64,000 nucleotides of DNA from Candidatus Methylomirabilota bacterium (GTDB taxonomy: Bacteria; Methylomirabilota; Methylomirabilia; Rokubacteriales; CSP1-6), in assembly GCA_035709005.1 (NCBI GenBank), contig DASTFB010000087.1, positions 292,507 to 356,506 of the forward strand, given 5' to 3'. The translations under genes and the position numbers were made by a program. Below are positions 38,123-47,582 of this stretch, piece by piece. Below the pieces are notes generated by a model. That model did no database searches. It had not been told where the DNA came from and worked only from the letters and a program-made list of their open reading frames with translations. Each line of letters starts with the position of its first letter. Within the stretch, counting starts at the first letter, position 1.

Positions 38123-38763
38123 CCTCCCGTCGGCGAATCCATAGCCAAGATCCTAGGCCACATGGTGGTCGCCCCTTCAGCTGGCGACCGCAGCTCGCAT
38201 CGGGCTGGAGATAGTGCACACGGCGCACCAAATGGTCGACGCCGGCCAAGTCTCGCAATTGGCCGGAAACCCTGACGTTCGGCGCGACGGACACCACCAT
38301 CACACCCCGCGGCCAATTCGCTCGTGATATGCGCTATTCAGAACCGGATAGTCGGCGCCCGGAATGGCTCGCGAGAAGCCGCCAAGGCTGCCTTCTTGGA
38401 GGCCCAGGCGACGATCCCCTGGGGATGCGCACCTGCAGCCTCGAAAGATCTCGCTCCTCGATTCACGCCTCAAATACAATCTCTACCCGTGGCTATGGAT
38501 CATTTCCGCTCACCATCCGCCGCGTCTAGACCGATGCGTAATCTGCCCGCCCATACACGGCGGCAGGTGACCAGGCCCCGGCTCCTTTCGGGTTGCGGCC
38601 ATCCTCATCGCACTGAGCGCCATATCAGCCACGACGATGAGGGCCGAGGCGGCTGCCATCTCGTCAGCCATGCGAGCTGGCGTCGTGGAGCACTCGTCAC
38701 GCTACTTCGCCGGCCCGGGCGTTTGGAGCATTCTTCGGGAATGTAGGCGGCGGTGGACACAGC
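38123..38763. other. Intergenic stretch without a convincing gene
   Basis: 641 nt of lower GC than the flanks. The short frames on both strands lack coding-like codon bias, ribosome sites or recognisable domains. It may hold promoters for the minus-strand lipoprotein pair and the plus-strand prepilin peptidase, but no consensus element is clear. Confidence 0.5.
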
Positions 38764-39417
38764 GTGGAAGATCGTGGACCGCTAGACCGCCCCGCTTCAC
38801 AAGGAGCACGGCGACCAGATCCGCGGGCGGCGCAAGTCCCGCGGAACCTGAGGTCGACCGCAAACCCAGTTCGCACTTCGCCGGCGGACCTCGTCGCGCT
38901 GTTCGGCAAACCCGTACCTCTGTCGAGCCTCATCCTCGTGGCCGGGAGCCTGCTCATCGTCCTTTTCGCGCGGTCCGGCACGGCGGCCGAGGCCTGGGCC
39001 TTCGCCCCGCTGTTGGTCGCCCTCGCCGCGATCGCCGTTCTCGACGTGACCGCGCGGCGCATCCCCGACATCATCACGCTACCCGGACTGGCCTATGCGC
39101 TGCTCCTGGCTGTGCTGCTCCATAAACCACCTCTCGCTCGATCACTTCTCGGTGTCGTGATCGCCGGCAGCCTTGCCCTTCTGCTCTCGCTTGTCAGCCG
39201 ACGACGGTTCGGTGGCGGTGACGTCAAACTGATGGTGGTCCTCGGGGCGGCGCTGGGCTGGGAAGGCGCCGTGGCGGCGTTCGTGGTCGCACACGCGGCA
39301 GGCGCCCTCGTTATCGTAGGTTTCCTCGTTGGGTGGCGACGATGGCCAGATGATCGCTTTCCGATCGGCGCCCTCATCGCCGTGGCCGGCGCCATGATCG
39401 GGGCGATACGGGGCTGA
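38764..39417 (+). CDS. tadV: Prepilin peptidase (TadV/CpaA type, A24)
   Basis: A 217-residue frame whose last 160 residues are a short A24 aspartyl peptidase. The two catalytic Asp motifs are LDVTARRIPD and FGGGDVKLM (GxGD), set among about six membrane helices. It lacks the N-methylase domain of PilD, as expected of Tad-type enzymes. It would process the Flp pilin and TadE-like pseudopilins encoded at 53-54 kb. The GTG at 38764 is only a nominal start; the first 45 residues look non-native. Confidence 0.85.
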   Translation: MEDRGPLDRPASQGARRPDPRAAQVPRNLRSTANPVRTSPADLVALFGKPVPLSSLILVAGSLLIVLFARSGTAAEAWAFAPLLVALAAIAVLDVTARRIPDIITLPGLAYALLLAVLLHKPPLARSLLGVVIAGSLALLLSLVSRRRFGGGDVKLMVVLGAALGWEGAVAAFVVAHAAGALVIVGFLVGWRRWPDDRFPIGALIAVAGAMIGAIRG

Positions 39418-39487
39418 ACGAGCATCGTCACGCGGCGGCAAGAGGAATCTGTATGGTCGCCACATCCCCTGTGAGAGCATATTCGCT

Positions 39488-40189
39488 GTGAGACCGTCGT
39501 CGTCGGTGGGGGGACGATGGGGCTGGTGTGTCGCTGCGGTGTGTGTCGCCGCCGTGATGTTGGCGGCTTGCCGCACCGGCGACAAAGACCGCGCTGCGGC
39601 GACAGCGCCCGCCTCGGTGTCCCCTCCGAAGCCGGCGGTTGCCGGCCCCCCCGAGTGGAGGCCGGGTGACCGGTGGGTCTACGAGTGGACGAGCGGTAGC
39701 GAGAGCGGCATCAAGACGGTGGACGTGATGGAGACACGAGAGGTGAACGGCGTCCGCTACTACGTCGTGCGCCTGAGCGACGTCGATCATTACTACACGT
39801 CTGAGCTCCACTGGGCGGCCGCCATCCGGAACTCGACCGTCGAGGCCCGGATGGTGCCGCCGCACCCCTGGTTCGTCTGGCCGCTAGCGGTGGGCCGTCG
39901 CTGGGGCTACCAGGGAACGTGGGAAGACCGGGGGGTGGCGCGTCCCGTGAACGACACCTTCGCCGTCGTCGCGATCGAGCCGGTGGAGGTACCCGCTGGC
40001 ACATTCCGGGCCGTGAAGCTAGCCCGCGAGAGCTCTGGGCAAGCCCTCGATGAATATTGGTACGTGTCGGCGGTGCGTTCTTACGCCCGTTGGATCGGCA
40101 AGCGAGGCGACGTCACTTTTGAGGAGCGCCTCCGCGAGTACCGCGCTGCGCCGCGGCTGATTCCGGAGTCCGAGCCTCCACGGCCCTAG
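39488..40189 (+). CDS. Lipoprotein of unknown function
   Basis: 233 residues. A long signal ends in the lipobox LAAC (Cys about 28), then a Pro/Ala linker and a beta-rich domain (WRPGDRWVYEWTSGSE, VNGVRYYVVRLSDVDHYY, WPLAVGRRWGYQGTWE, VPAGTFRAVKLARE, DEYWYVSAVRSYARW). The pattern resembles periplasmic proteins with a DUF3108-like beta fold. GTG start at 39488. Its position beside the Tad cluster may be coincidental. Confidence 0.7.
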   Translation: MRPSSSVGGRWGWCVAAVCVAAVMLAACRTGDKDRAAATAPASVSPPKPAVAGPPEWRPGDRWVYEWTSGSESGIKTVDVMETREVNGVRYYVVRLSDVDHYYTSELHWAAAIRNSTVEARMVPPHPWFVWPLAVGRRWGYQGTWEDRGVARPVNDTFAVVAIEPVEVPAGTFRAVKLARESSGQALDEYWYVSAVRSYARWIGKRGDVTFEERLREYRAAPRLIPESEPPRP

Positions 40190-40265
40190 CCCGGCGCACC
40201 AGAACCCCGCCCAGCAGCGTCAATCGCCATCGCCGTGACATCGCTACGGTCGAACGGCTCTGCGT

Positions 40266-41003
40266 TCATCGCGGCCGCAACCTGAGGACCCAGTTCTCCG
40301 AGTCGAGAGTCACCACATAACGCGAGAGGAAGCTGTTTCCGAGGATACCGACCTCCCGGAGGTCGGCCGAGCCCAGCACCACCGCCGGAACGTTCGTGGC
40401 CTCCACGTCCCCCAGCCGAATGGACGAGATCCACACCAGCGGCCCCGACGTCCGTCCGTTCGCGGTCTGCAAATTCACGATCCGCGCGTCGCGCGGAGAT
40501 CGTATGTCGAGCGCTTCTGCCAGCTCCGGGGACAGGGTGCACCAGGTCGCGCCGGTGTCGATCATGAACCAGGTCGTGCGCGAGTCGTTGAGGGTGACCT
40601 CGACCCACCAGACCCCGCCTGCCCTCTTGAGGGGCACGGCGATGACATCTCCGTCGGTGGAGGGCGCTGCTCGCCGTTTCAGTAGTGGCATGAGTGCCCG
40701 TATGCCGTCGGTCGCGGCCGCGGCGAGGCCGGCCGAGGGCTTCAGTGCCAGTGTGGTTTCGTACGCCTGAACGGCCTCCGACCAGCGCTCCAGCCGCGTG
40801 AGGGCAACGGCCCGATGATAATGGAACAGCGGCTCCCGAGGCTGACGCGCGATGGCTCCGGCAAACAAGCGCTCGGCCGTCGCGTAGTCTCCCCGAGCGT
40901 ACGCGGCTTTTCCTGCCTCGTTCAGGTCTTCGATCGTCGCCGCGCCGGCGCCGCCGGCTCCGAATGCAACCGCCAGCCCGAGCACCATCAGTTGCAGAAC
41001 CAT
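40266..41003 (-). CDS. TPR plus retroviral-type aspartyl protease protein, exported
   Basis: 245 residues: signal peptide (about 1-21), two TPR-like helical pairs (about 22-90; AGKAAYARGDYATAERLFAG), and a clan AA aspartic protease domain (about 120-245) with the active-site WFMIDTGATWCTLS and the second-half motif ILGNSFLSRY. ATG 41003 follows AAGGAGG. It is the last gene of the long Tad-containing run, 4 nt after the DUF362 gene. It may trim or mature an exported protein of the same operon (inference). Confidence 0.85.
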   Translation of the reverse strand: MVLQLMVLGLAVAFGAGGAGAATIEDLNEAGKAAYARGDYATAERLFAGAIARQPREPLFHYHRAVALTRLERWSEAVQAYETTLALKPSAGLAAAATDGIRALMPLLKRRAAPSTDGDVIAVPLKRAGGVWWVEVTLNDSRTTWFMIDTGATWCTLSPELAEALDIRSPRDARIVNLQTANGRTSGPLVWISSIRLGDVEATNVPAVVLGSADLREVGILGNSFLSRYVVTLDSENWVLRLRPR

Positions 41004-41007
41004 CGCG

Positions 41008-41997
41008 TCAGCCCTCCTTGAGGTGCCGGAACGCAGCGACCACCTCGAAGTCTTGAGCAAAACGCTCGAGCGCCTCACCCGTCTGCTGGATTCGCTCTCG
41101 CTCGATGCAGCCCAGGAACTCGCCGGCCATCCGGAGATGCTTGATCCTGGTTGGATCGATCTTCATCAGGCGTGCCGCGGTGGCGTCCACGGCGACGCTG
41201 TCCTCGCCGAAGATCAGGATGCCGGCCGACCGCGGTTCGCCCTGGATGGGACCGTTCCCTTCCATGCCGACGATCCCGTCCACGATCGCGAAGCGGGGCA
41301 TCGTCAACGTACTGTTGATATCCACGATGCTCTCGTCGACGCCGGCCCAGTGAAGGACGTTCTTCGGCCAGCCGTAGACCGCTCCCGGTATCGTGCCGAA
41401 CATGTTCTTCATCGAGAGCGTCACACCCGCCCAGTGATGCGTCTTCAGCTTCGGTATCGAGACGACCAGATCCGCCTTCACGACGGTCTCGGGAAAATAG
41501 AGACGGCGTAGTGTCGTGAACCAGCTGTTCAGCCGCAGTGGTCTGACATCGTCGGTGTTGAGGTCGATGTAGCGGATGCGATGATCCCGGAGAATCGACT
41601 GGAGGCCAGAGGCCTCGAGCAGATATTCGTTGTCGCGCCGATGCCCGGGCCCTTCGGCCACCAGCACCTCGCGGGCTCCCAGCCGCCGGAAGGCCTCGAT
41701 CGCCGCCGCGACGACGGCGGGATGCGTGTTGATGGCTCCCTCGGGGTCGAACTCGACGAAATTGGGCTTGAGGAGTACCCGCTTGCCCTGGACATTGAGG
41801 TGGAAGAGTCGGATCCCCTGAAGGACCGTGTCAACCAGAGGATGCGCGTAGCTGCCAGCAGCGAGGATGGCCACCCTCGATTCCGGCGCACGCCGATATG
41901 CGGAACGTGCCCACCGGGACTCCCTCGAACGTATGGGGAGGCCCCCGATCGCCGGGGTCATCAGTGAGGCTTGGAGGAAGCGCCGACGATCCATCAT
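41008..41997 (-). CDS. DUF362 protein with Tat-like signal
   Basis: 329 residues. The N-terminus DRRRFLQASL is Tat-like, so the protein is probably exported folded. The DUF362 core is present: LLKPNFVEFDPEGAINTHPAVV, VAEGPGHRRDNEYLLEASGL, SIPKLKTHHWAGVTLSMKNMFG and GEDSVAVDATAARLMKID. DUF362 proteins are often linked to iron-sulphur or tungsten/molybdenum enzymes, but no Cys cluster is seen here. It overlaps the QW-repeat gene by 4 nt. Confidence 0.87.
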   Translation of the reverse strand: MMDRRRFLQASLMTPAIGGLPIRSRESRWARSAYRRAPESRVAILAAGSYAHPLVDTVLQGIRLFHLNVQGKRVLLKPNFVEFDPEGAINTHPAVVAAAIEAFRRLGAREVLVAEGPGHRRDNEYLLEASGLQSILRDHRIRYIDLNTDDVRPLRLNSWFTTLRRLYFPETVVKADLVVSIPKLKTHHWAGVTLSMKNMFGTIPGAVYGWPKNVLHWAGVDESIVDINSTLTMPRFAIVDGIVGMEGNGPIQGEPRSAGILIFGEDSVAVDATAARLMKIDPTRIKHLRMAGEFLGCIERERIQQTGEALERFAQDFEVVAAFRHLKEG

Positions 41998-42899
41998 CGA
42001 GTGAAGTGGAAGGGGCCGGGCCCGTCACTCAATGCCAGCAACGCCAGCGCCATCGTTCTTGTCTCGCCAAGGAACCCCGTTCTCCGGAAGAGGCGCATGA
42101 GCCGCCGCCGCCATGCCGTCACCGGCTGCGCATAAATCGAAAGACAGAGAATCGCCCAGCTCAGGGCGAGGCCCGAAACGAGCTCCCCGGTCATGGCGAC
42201 GAGCCTGGCCAGGCTGAGTTCATTTGCGGTGGCGGCGCGACGGTTCTGAAGCGCGATCAAGGCCAGGGCCGTCGTCTCGGGGTACGGCGGCAGCCAGACG
42301 CCAAAGGCCCTGGGGTTGCCGTAGTTCCAGCCTCCGCCGTCGGACATGCGATCGTACAGCAATTGCTCGCCTTCGTGGATGCGTGCGCTCGCCGATTCCA
42401 GCTCAACCGGGTTGAGACTCCGGAGAGCGATCAGCGAATAGGCGGTGGGCTCGACCCAGCTGAAGGCATCGGGCGTCCACGACCAGGCCGTGAGATCGGG
42501 GTTGAGCTCCACAGTCATCCTCGTCGGCGCCACCCGGTACAGGACTGACGCCAACCAACCCAGACGTCGACCCCGCTGCCCGAGCAGCCATCGGGCTCCC
42601 TCCCGCGCGCGCCGCCGGTGCGTCTCGAACGGCGCCAGGCCCAGCACGGCGAGCGCGGTGGCCCAGGACGGGGCGTCGACGTCGCGCCGAATCGGCCAGC
42701 TTCCGTCCAGTTTCTGGGCAGTGAGGAGCCAGGCGACCCCGCGGTCGATACACGCCTGAGGTGCACTCGCCTTCCACGTCGTCAACGCGACCACGGCAAG
42801 CGCCGTCGCCTCGGTATTGCTCTGCCGATCCGGAGTTGCTCCCCAGCCTCCATCGCTGTTCTGGGTCCTGACCAGGAAGTCGATCACCTCGTCAATCAT
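41994..42899 (-). CDS. Squalene-cyclase/prenyltransferase-like QW-repeat protein
   Basis: 301 residues forming most of an alpha/alpha barrel. QW-type repeats include FLVRTQNSDGGWGATPD, WLLTAQKLDGSWP and LLYDRMSDGGGWNYGNP. The DXDD catalytic motif of squalene-hopene cyclases is not seen, so it may be a non-catalytic or divergent member. A hydrophobic C-terminal segment (LVSGLALSWAILCLSIYA) could associate with the membrane. It overlaps both neighbours by 4 nt and thus belongs to the Tad-containing run. Confidence 0.8.
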   Translation of the reverse strand: MIDEVIDFLVRTQNSDGGWGATPDRQSNTEATALAVVALTTWKASAPQACIDRGVAWLLTAQKLDGSWPIRRDVDAPSWATALAVLGLAPFETHRRRAREGARWLLGQRGRRLGWLASVLYRVAPTRMTVELNPDLTAWSWTPDAFSWVEPTAYSLIALRSLNPVELESASARIHEGEQLLYDRMSDGGGWNYGNPRAFGVWLPPYPETTALALIALQNRRAATANELSLARLVAMTGELVSGLALSWAILCLSIYAQPVTAWRRRLMRLFRRTGFLGETRTMALALLALSDGPGPFHFTR

Positions 42900-44812
42900 C
42901 GGCGGAGCCCATGTCGGCCCTCGGTCCAGATCACCCCCTCGGGCATGCGGAACTTGGTGACCGTATCGACGCTTTCGACGCGCCCGGTAAACCAGTCATC
43001 CTGCTCCCAGATGACGCCCCACGGCAGAAGCACGCGGCCGAGGAGCAGCGGTCCGGCGCTCTCCGTCACGATCGGTCTTGACACCAGCGGGGCCAACTGC
43101 CCCGCCCGCGGCAGATAGAGGGTCGCGATGATCTCGCCGGCCGGGCCCGACCCGCGGTGGCGCAGAATGAACGAGTACACGCCAGGTTTGGGCCGGCGGA
43201 AATAGAAGGCTTGGGTCGAGCCCTCGTTGAGCCAGGTCACCGCGCGCAACGGGAACGTCCGGACCGGGGCATCGAGTCGGTCAGGATTGGACCGCCAGCG
43301 GGCCGTGAGATCGACCTGAACCCCGGCGTGGCCCCGTGGCCAATCGATCATCACGATGCCGAACTCGCTGCTGGAAGTCGAATGCACGGCGACGGTCGAG
43401 GTCCGATGCGCCGTTGCGCCATCGGCGTCGACCTCGGCGTGGATGTGAAGCGTCGAACCGGCGATGACGAGGGCCTGACGAAAGCGCCCGGACTGAACGG
43501 GCACGGCGATCCGCCGATCGTTGGCGACGAGCCACACCCTGGAGACCGAGGCGTCCTCCACCTCGCCTTCCACGACGACGATCGGCGGATCGTCGGGCGC
43601 GAGCCTCAGCCCATTCGCCGGGCTGGTGATGGCGATGCGCCTCGTCCTCGGCCAGACGACGGAGTCGCCTCGGCCCGGCCCACCGCTCGGCGGTGGCGCT
43701 TCCGCGATGCGGACGGCGGGGTCCGACGAGGGTCCGGCGATCTCCTTTCCCGGGGCATGGGGCAAGGGCATCGGCTCTGGCAGGGTGGGCGCAGGCTGCG
43801 GCACATCGACCTTCCGAGGCGCGTCCGGAACTGAGAACTCCGGAGGCGTTGGACCTTTCGAGGGTGCGGGGAACGTCTGGGCTTCGCTGCCCGATGCCAC
43901 CGTCGGCGACGGTGGATCCGTGACGACGGCCACACGCTCGGCTGGCCTGGGCTTATCCTGGGGAACGGGAGCCTCTGCCGCCACCAGTTGGGATGAGGTC
44001 GCCTCGACCGCGTCATGAACCCCCACGACTGGCGTCGGCCCGACTACTGCGGGTAGCGCCGGCTCCGGGCGCATGGCTATTGGAGCGGGCAGAGGGCTCG
44101 CATCAGCATTCGACCGAGGCGCCGAGGTCGCGACCGGTTCGTCGACGGGCGTTGGACCTGTTTGAAGCGTGGGCGACTCCTCGCCTGTCCTGTCGGGCGG
44201 CCTGGGTGTCGTCGCTCGAGCCGTTACGACGGGTTCATCCTTGGCCGGTCCCGGGTTGCCTCGGACAGCATCAGCGTCTGGCACGGCGGCTTCCGGTACG
44301 TCTGCCTTTGGCAGCGTGCCTGGCTCGGGGTGCGCGGCCGTTGATGAAGCCGTCGATGAAGTGGAAGTGCCCGCAGCGGGCTTCGCCGAAGCCGCAACGG
44401 CTCGCGGTCCCGGTCGCGTAGGGGGCGTCGAGCGCGACGAGCGCTGCGGGCCGTCCTGCCGGGGGCCCGCCTTTGGCGCGACGACGATGTGCACGTCAGC
44501 CTGGGGCGGTGAGGGTACCGAAAAGGATGGGAGAGCCGGTGAATCATCGACAAAGACCTCGAGCGAGGCCATCGAGGGCGCGAAGCCCGGGAAGCGGAGC
44601 AACGGGAGCAGCATGGCCAGGTGGAGTAACAAGGAAAATGAAAAACCCCTGCCGGAGAGTCCCGCAGGCCCAGACCGGTTCCGCTGTCGCAGATAGTCGA
44701 CACGAGGGGCCCGGACCGGACGGTAGACGGGCCGCGGCCATCGTGTCCCTGTGCCGCCGCATCGTGTCTGCGCCTCGCCGATGGTCGGATCACCCCCGGG
44801 GCGGGGTTCCAT
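42896..44812 (-). CDS. Proline-rich TonB-like membrane protein with beta-rich C-terminus
   Basis: 638 residues: a cytoplasmic N-terminus, one TM helix (about 57-77), a Pro/Ala/Ser/Thr-rich stretch of about 300 residues (about 90-390), then a C-terminal domain of about 220 residues with Ig-like strands (RIAITSPANGLRLAPDDPPIV; VYSFILRHRGSG). The layout resembles TonB-type periplasm-spanning proteins, but the C-terminal fold is different. The ATG at 44812 overlaps the tadG stop (TGATG). It might bridge the periplasm as part of the pilus machine. Confidence 0.7.
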   Translation of the reverse strand: MEPRPGGDPTIGEAQTRCGGTGTRWPRPVYRPVRAPRVDYLRQRNRSGPAGLSGRGFSFSLLLHLAMLLPLLRFPGFAPSMASLEVFVDDSPALPSFSVPSPPQADVHIVVAPKAGPRQDGPQRSSRSTPPTRPGPRAVAASAKPAAGTSTSSTASSTAAHPEPGTLPKADVPEAAVPDADAVRGNPGPAKDEPVVTARATTPRPPDRTGEESPTLQTGPTPVDEPVATSAPRSNADASPLPAPIAMRPEPALPAVVGPTPVVGVHDAVEATSSQLVAAEAPVPQDKPRPAERVAVVTDPPSPTVASGSEAQTFPAPSKGPTPPEFSVPDAPRKVDVPQPAPTLPEPMPLPHAPGKEIAGPSSDPAVRIAEAPPPSGGPGRGDSVVWPRTRRIAITSPANGLRLAPDDPPIVVVEGEVEDASVSRVWLVANDRRIAVPVQSGRFRQALVIAGSTLHIHAEVDADGATAHRTSTVAVHSTSSSEFGIVMIDWPRGHAGVQVDLTARWRSNPDRLDAPVRTFPLRAVTWLNEGSTQAFYFRRPKPGVYSFILRHRGSGPAGEIIATLYLPRAGQLAPLVSRPIVTESAGPLLLGRVLLPWGVIWEQDDWFTGRVESVDTVTKFRMPEGVIWTEGRHGLRR

Positions 44813-46020
44813 CACCTCACCAGACGCAGCCTGCTGGCGAGCGCGCTGCGCGGCAATGGCGTTGGGACTGGATTCGCCGGGTAGAGCGTGCACGAGAAAT
44901 AGCCGAAGATCGCCCGCAGCGCGCCGGCGTTCTCCGGGGCGTTCGCGCCGGTACATCCGTTGGTCTGGCCGACGTCGGTCCACCCATTCGGGGACCACGG
45001 ATTATTGACGGCGCAGTTCCCTTGATTGATGACCTGGGCGATGACGAGCTCCGTCCACCCCACGATGGTGTGCGAGCCGGAGATCGCTCCCGTGGGGCAC
45101 TCGGTCTGGATCACGGGAATGTAGACTTTCCAGCCCTTGCCGCTGTAGACGACCTCGTTGCTGGCGTTCTTGACCTCGTAGCTTTCCGACTGCTCCCATT
45201 GCTGCTTGAACACGGACTCCATGGTGTTCATGACCGACTGGATCATGCCGTTGTTCGTCTCCAGCGAGTTACCGGTCTGGAGCGTCGAGGTTGAACAATT
45301 GCCGCTCGCCGCACCGAGAATGGCATTCTGCAGATAGCCCGCGTTCGGCGAACTGTTCGGATCGAGGCTGACCCACCCGGCCGTGTTGGTACACGGCGGC
45401 GCCAGGCATCCTGCGCCGGTGTCGCCGGTCCCGCTGCTCGTGATGAACGTAATGGGCACTCCACATCCGGCCGAGCTGGCGCCCTGGAAGGGGCAGCTGC
45501 CCACGCCGATCGGGAACAGGCACGTGCTCGGCGGCGGCGTCAGCGGCGGATTGGAGATGGCGATGGCTTCGGCCGACACCGTGGCCGTCGGAAACCCGAG
45601 GAGCCCCATGAAGTAGTTCTGCACCGGGGTGGCGTACCGGCAGCGGACGGCGTTGACCATGGTGCCGTCCAGCGAGGGCGTGAAGGTCTGGTCGGTCGCA
45701 TCGAAGATGCCGAGGACGATTTCGCCGCTCGGATCGTTGGCGGTGTTGAGATTCAGGTTGACGGGTCCCCCGTGCCACGGATTCAAAGCGCCGTACTGCT
45801 GGGCCGCGAGTCGGGCGGTGGGGAACGCGGAATCGTTGAAGCCGAGGTTGCCGGCTCCGGCGAGGGAAGCCGAGTCCATGCTCTTCTGGAGCTCCCCCCT
45901 GACCGCGATCAGGTGCACCGTGTCGATGGCCAGCCCGCCCATCGCAATGATTACCAGGAACAAGATCAGAGTGAGAATCAGCACCGTGCCCTGTTGCTCG
46001 CGAAAGAGTTTCGAAATCAC
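44812..46020 (-). CDS. tadG: TadG-like Tad pilus assembly protein
   Basis: 402 residues. The N-terminal RKE-type start followed by TVLILTLILFLVIIAMGGLAID is the TadE/G-type membrane anchor, and AVRGELQKSMDSASLAGAGNL is the typical TadG sequence next to it. The large C-terminal domain is rich in Gly, Asn, Ser and Cys (at least eight Cys) and lacks an obvious vWA MIDAS. It is probably a minor pseudopilin-like protein in the periplasm. It overlaps the proline-rich gene by 1 nt. Confidence 0.83.
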   Translation of the reverse strand: MISKLFREQQGTVLILTLILFLVIIAMGGLAIDTVHLIAVRGELQKSMDSASLAGAGNLGFNDSAFPTARLAAQQYGALNPWHGGPVNLNLNTANDPSGEIVLGIFDATDQTFTPSLDGTMVNAVRCRYATPVQNYFMGLLGFPTATVSAEAIAISNPPLTPPPSTCLFPIGVGSCPFQGASSAGCGVPITFITSSGTGDTGAGCLAPPCTNTAGWVSLDPNSSPNAGYLQNAILGAASGNCSTSTLQTGNSLETNNGMIQSVMNTMESVFKQQWEQSESYEVKNASNEVVYSGKGWKVYIPVIQTECPTGAISGSHTIVGWTELVIAQVINQGNCAVNNPWSPNGWTDVGQTNGCTGANAPENAGALRAIFGYFSCTLYPANPVPTPLPRSALASRLRLVR

Positions 46021-46041
46021 GCCACATTCCCTCCTGGGCTG

Positions 46042-46629
46042 TCAGCGGTCGAACCGCAGGGTCTCGATCTCGTCGAACGGGATCTCCACCCGGGCACCCG
46101 CCGCCATGCCACGCACCACTGCCGTGCCAAAGTTGAAATAGTCCGCTTCGACGCGCGAGCCGTCGACCAGCTGGGCCACCGCGGAATAGCGGTAATGGGT
46201 CGGGGCGACGTACGGCGGAAGCGCGCTCTCCGCGAGCTGCCCGCGCGAAATGGTCAGGCTGACGATCTGCTCGACCGGCACCCGCCGCTCGACGCCTGCC
46301 CTGGACAGCGTCAGGGCCTCCAGATCCCGCTGGGCCCGCCGCGGCTCGGGGCCGGTGTCGATGAGCTGCCTGATGGACTGGAATGAGCCTCGGATCTCTG
46401 GTCGGGTCCCGCCGCCCGGCATTCCGGCCATCGTGCCCGGCGCCTCCTCCTGGGGCGTCGGTATCACCGTGTAGAAGACGAGGACTCCCGGCTCGGACAG
46501 CTGCACGGTCTGCCCGGTCCAGGTGCGCACCTGGGCGGTGACCTCTTGAGCGGCCGCCGGGAGATGACCGAGCACCGAGAGCAACCCCACCAGGACGATG
46601 ATGCTGCCTGCGACGAACGCGCGCTTCAT
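46042..46629 (-). CDS. Secreted protein of unknown function in the tad operon
   Basis: 195 residues: signal peptide (about 1-27, ending AAAQE), then a domain with beta strands (TAQVRTWTGQTVQLSEPGV; VPVEQIVSLTISRGQL; VEIPFDEIETLRFDR). The final DEIETLRF pattern occurs in small periplasmic proteins but I do not assign a family. It lies between tadC (10 nt) and tadG (21 nt), so it is very likely cotranscribed with the pilus genes. Confidence 0.7.
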   Translation of the reverse strand: MKRAFVAGSIIVLVGLLSVLGHLPAAAQEVTAQVRTWTGQTVQLSEPGVLVFYTVIPTPQEEAPGTMAGMPGGGTRPEIRGSFQSIRQLIDTGPEPRRAQRDLEALTLSRAGVERRVPVEQIVSLTISRGQLAESALPPYVAPTHYRYSAVAQLVDGSRVEADYFNFGTAVVRGMAAGARVEIPFDEIETLRFDR

Positions 46630-46639
46630 TGCTTCCCCC

Positions 46640-47575
46640 TCACTTGCCGGACTGTTTGAGGATCGTCAGGATCTGCAGTAGCGGCGGCCCCATCGCCACC
46701 AGCATGAAGGCTGGCATGAGAAAGATGGCCGTCGGGAAGAGCATCTTGAGTGGCGCCAGGTAGGCGCGCTCTTCGGCGCGCTGCCGGCGCTGCTCCCGCG
46801 AAGTGTCCGCGTGAACCCGCAACGTCCGGCCCATGCTCGTGCCGAGCCGGTCGGTCTGGATGAACACGCTGACCATCGTGGCGATTTCCTGGATGCCACA
46901 CCGGTAGGCCAGGGCACGTAGCGCTTCCTGGCGCTGTCGGCCGGCCCGCATCTCCAGGATCATCCGCAGCAGCTCCTGGTGCAGCGGGCTCTTCCGCGCC
47001 TCCGGCTGCTCGGCGACCCTGGCCAGCGCCCCGTCGAACCCCATACCGCCCTCGACACAGACGGTGAGCAGGTCCAGCACTTCGGGCAGCGCATTCACCA
47101 TGGCTTCCTGCCGGCGACGGATCCGGCTTCGGAGCAACAGGTTCGGCAGCAGGAAGCCCACGCCCCCCAGGACGATCGAGTAGAAGAGGAGATTGGGCAT
47201 GATGCGCTGACTGAGCACGCCAGCCACCGGATAGACCAGCGCGAACACGAGCGCGGTGCCCGCCTTGATGCCGGCCAGGATCCAGACCGCGCGAGGATCG
47301 TGGTACCCGGCCCAGGCCAGCCGCTGGCGATACTTCGTCAAACGGGTGACGTCCCGCGGCGAAACCATGCGCCCGAGGCGCTCGGCGAACTGCTGCCAGC
47401 CGGCGCGAGCCGCATCCCAGCGCAGGATGGAACCGGCGGTCAGGGCTTCCGGAGCCAGAGCGCGCAGGCGCTCGCGCCGGATGGCGGGTATCCAGCGCAG
47501 GAGCGCGCCGGCGCCGAGGAACACCGATCCGCCGACAAACACGAACGTGACGACGGCTACGGTCACAGGATCCAT
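46640..47575 (-). CDS. tadC: Tad pilus inner-membrane platform protein TadC
   Basis: 311 residues, type II secretion F-domain. It has an N-terminal TM pair, the F domain (NALPEVLDLLTVCVEGGMGFDGALARV; RMILEMRAGRQRQEALRALA) and C-terminal helices (MLFPTAIFLMPAFMLVAMGP). It forms the assembly platform together with TadB. It starts 7 nt after the tadB stop. Confidence 0.93.
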   Translation of the reverse strand: MDPVTVAVVTFVFVGGSVFLGAGALLRWIPAIRRERLRALAPEALTAGSILRWDAARAGWQQFAERLGRMVSPRDVTRLTKYRQRLAWAGYHDPRAVWILAGIKAGTALVFALVYPVAGVLSQRIMPNLLFYSIVLGGVGFLLPNLLLRSRIRRRQEAMVNALPEVLDLLTVCVEGGMGFDGALARVAEQPEARKSPLHQELLRMILEMRAGRQRQEALRALAYRCGIQEIATMVSVFIQTDRLGTSMGRTLRVHADTSREQRRQRAEERAYLAPLKMLFPTAIFLMPAFMLVAMGPPLLQILTILKQSGK

Positions 47576-47582
47576 ACGCGCC

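Noticed and set aside
39997..40015. CTGGCACATTCCGGGC as a sigma-54 promoter
   Set aside because: Spacing is right, but the -12 element is GGGC rather than TTGC and it lies inside a lipoprotein gene with no gene start downstream in reach.
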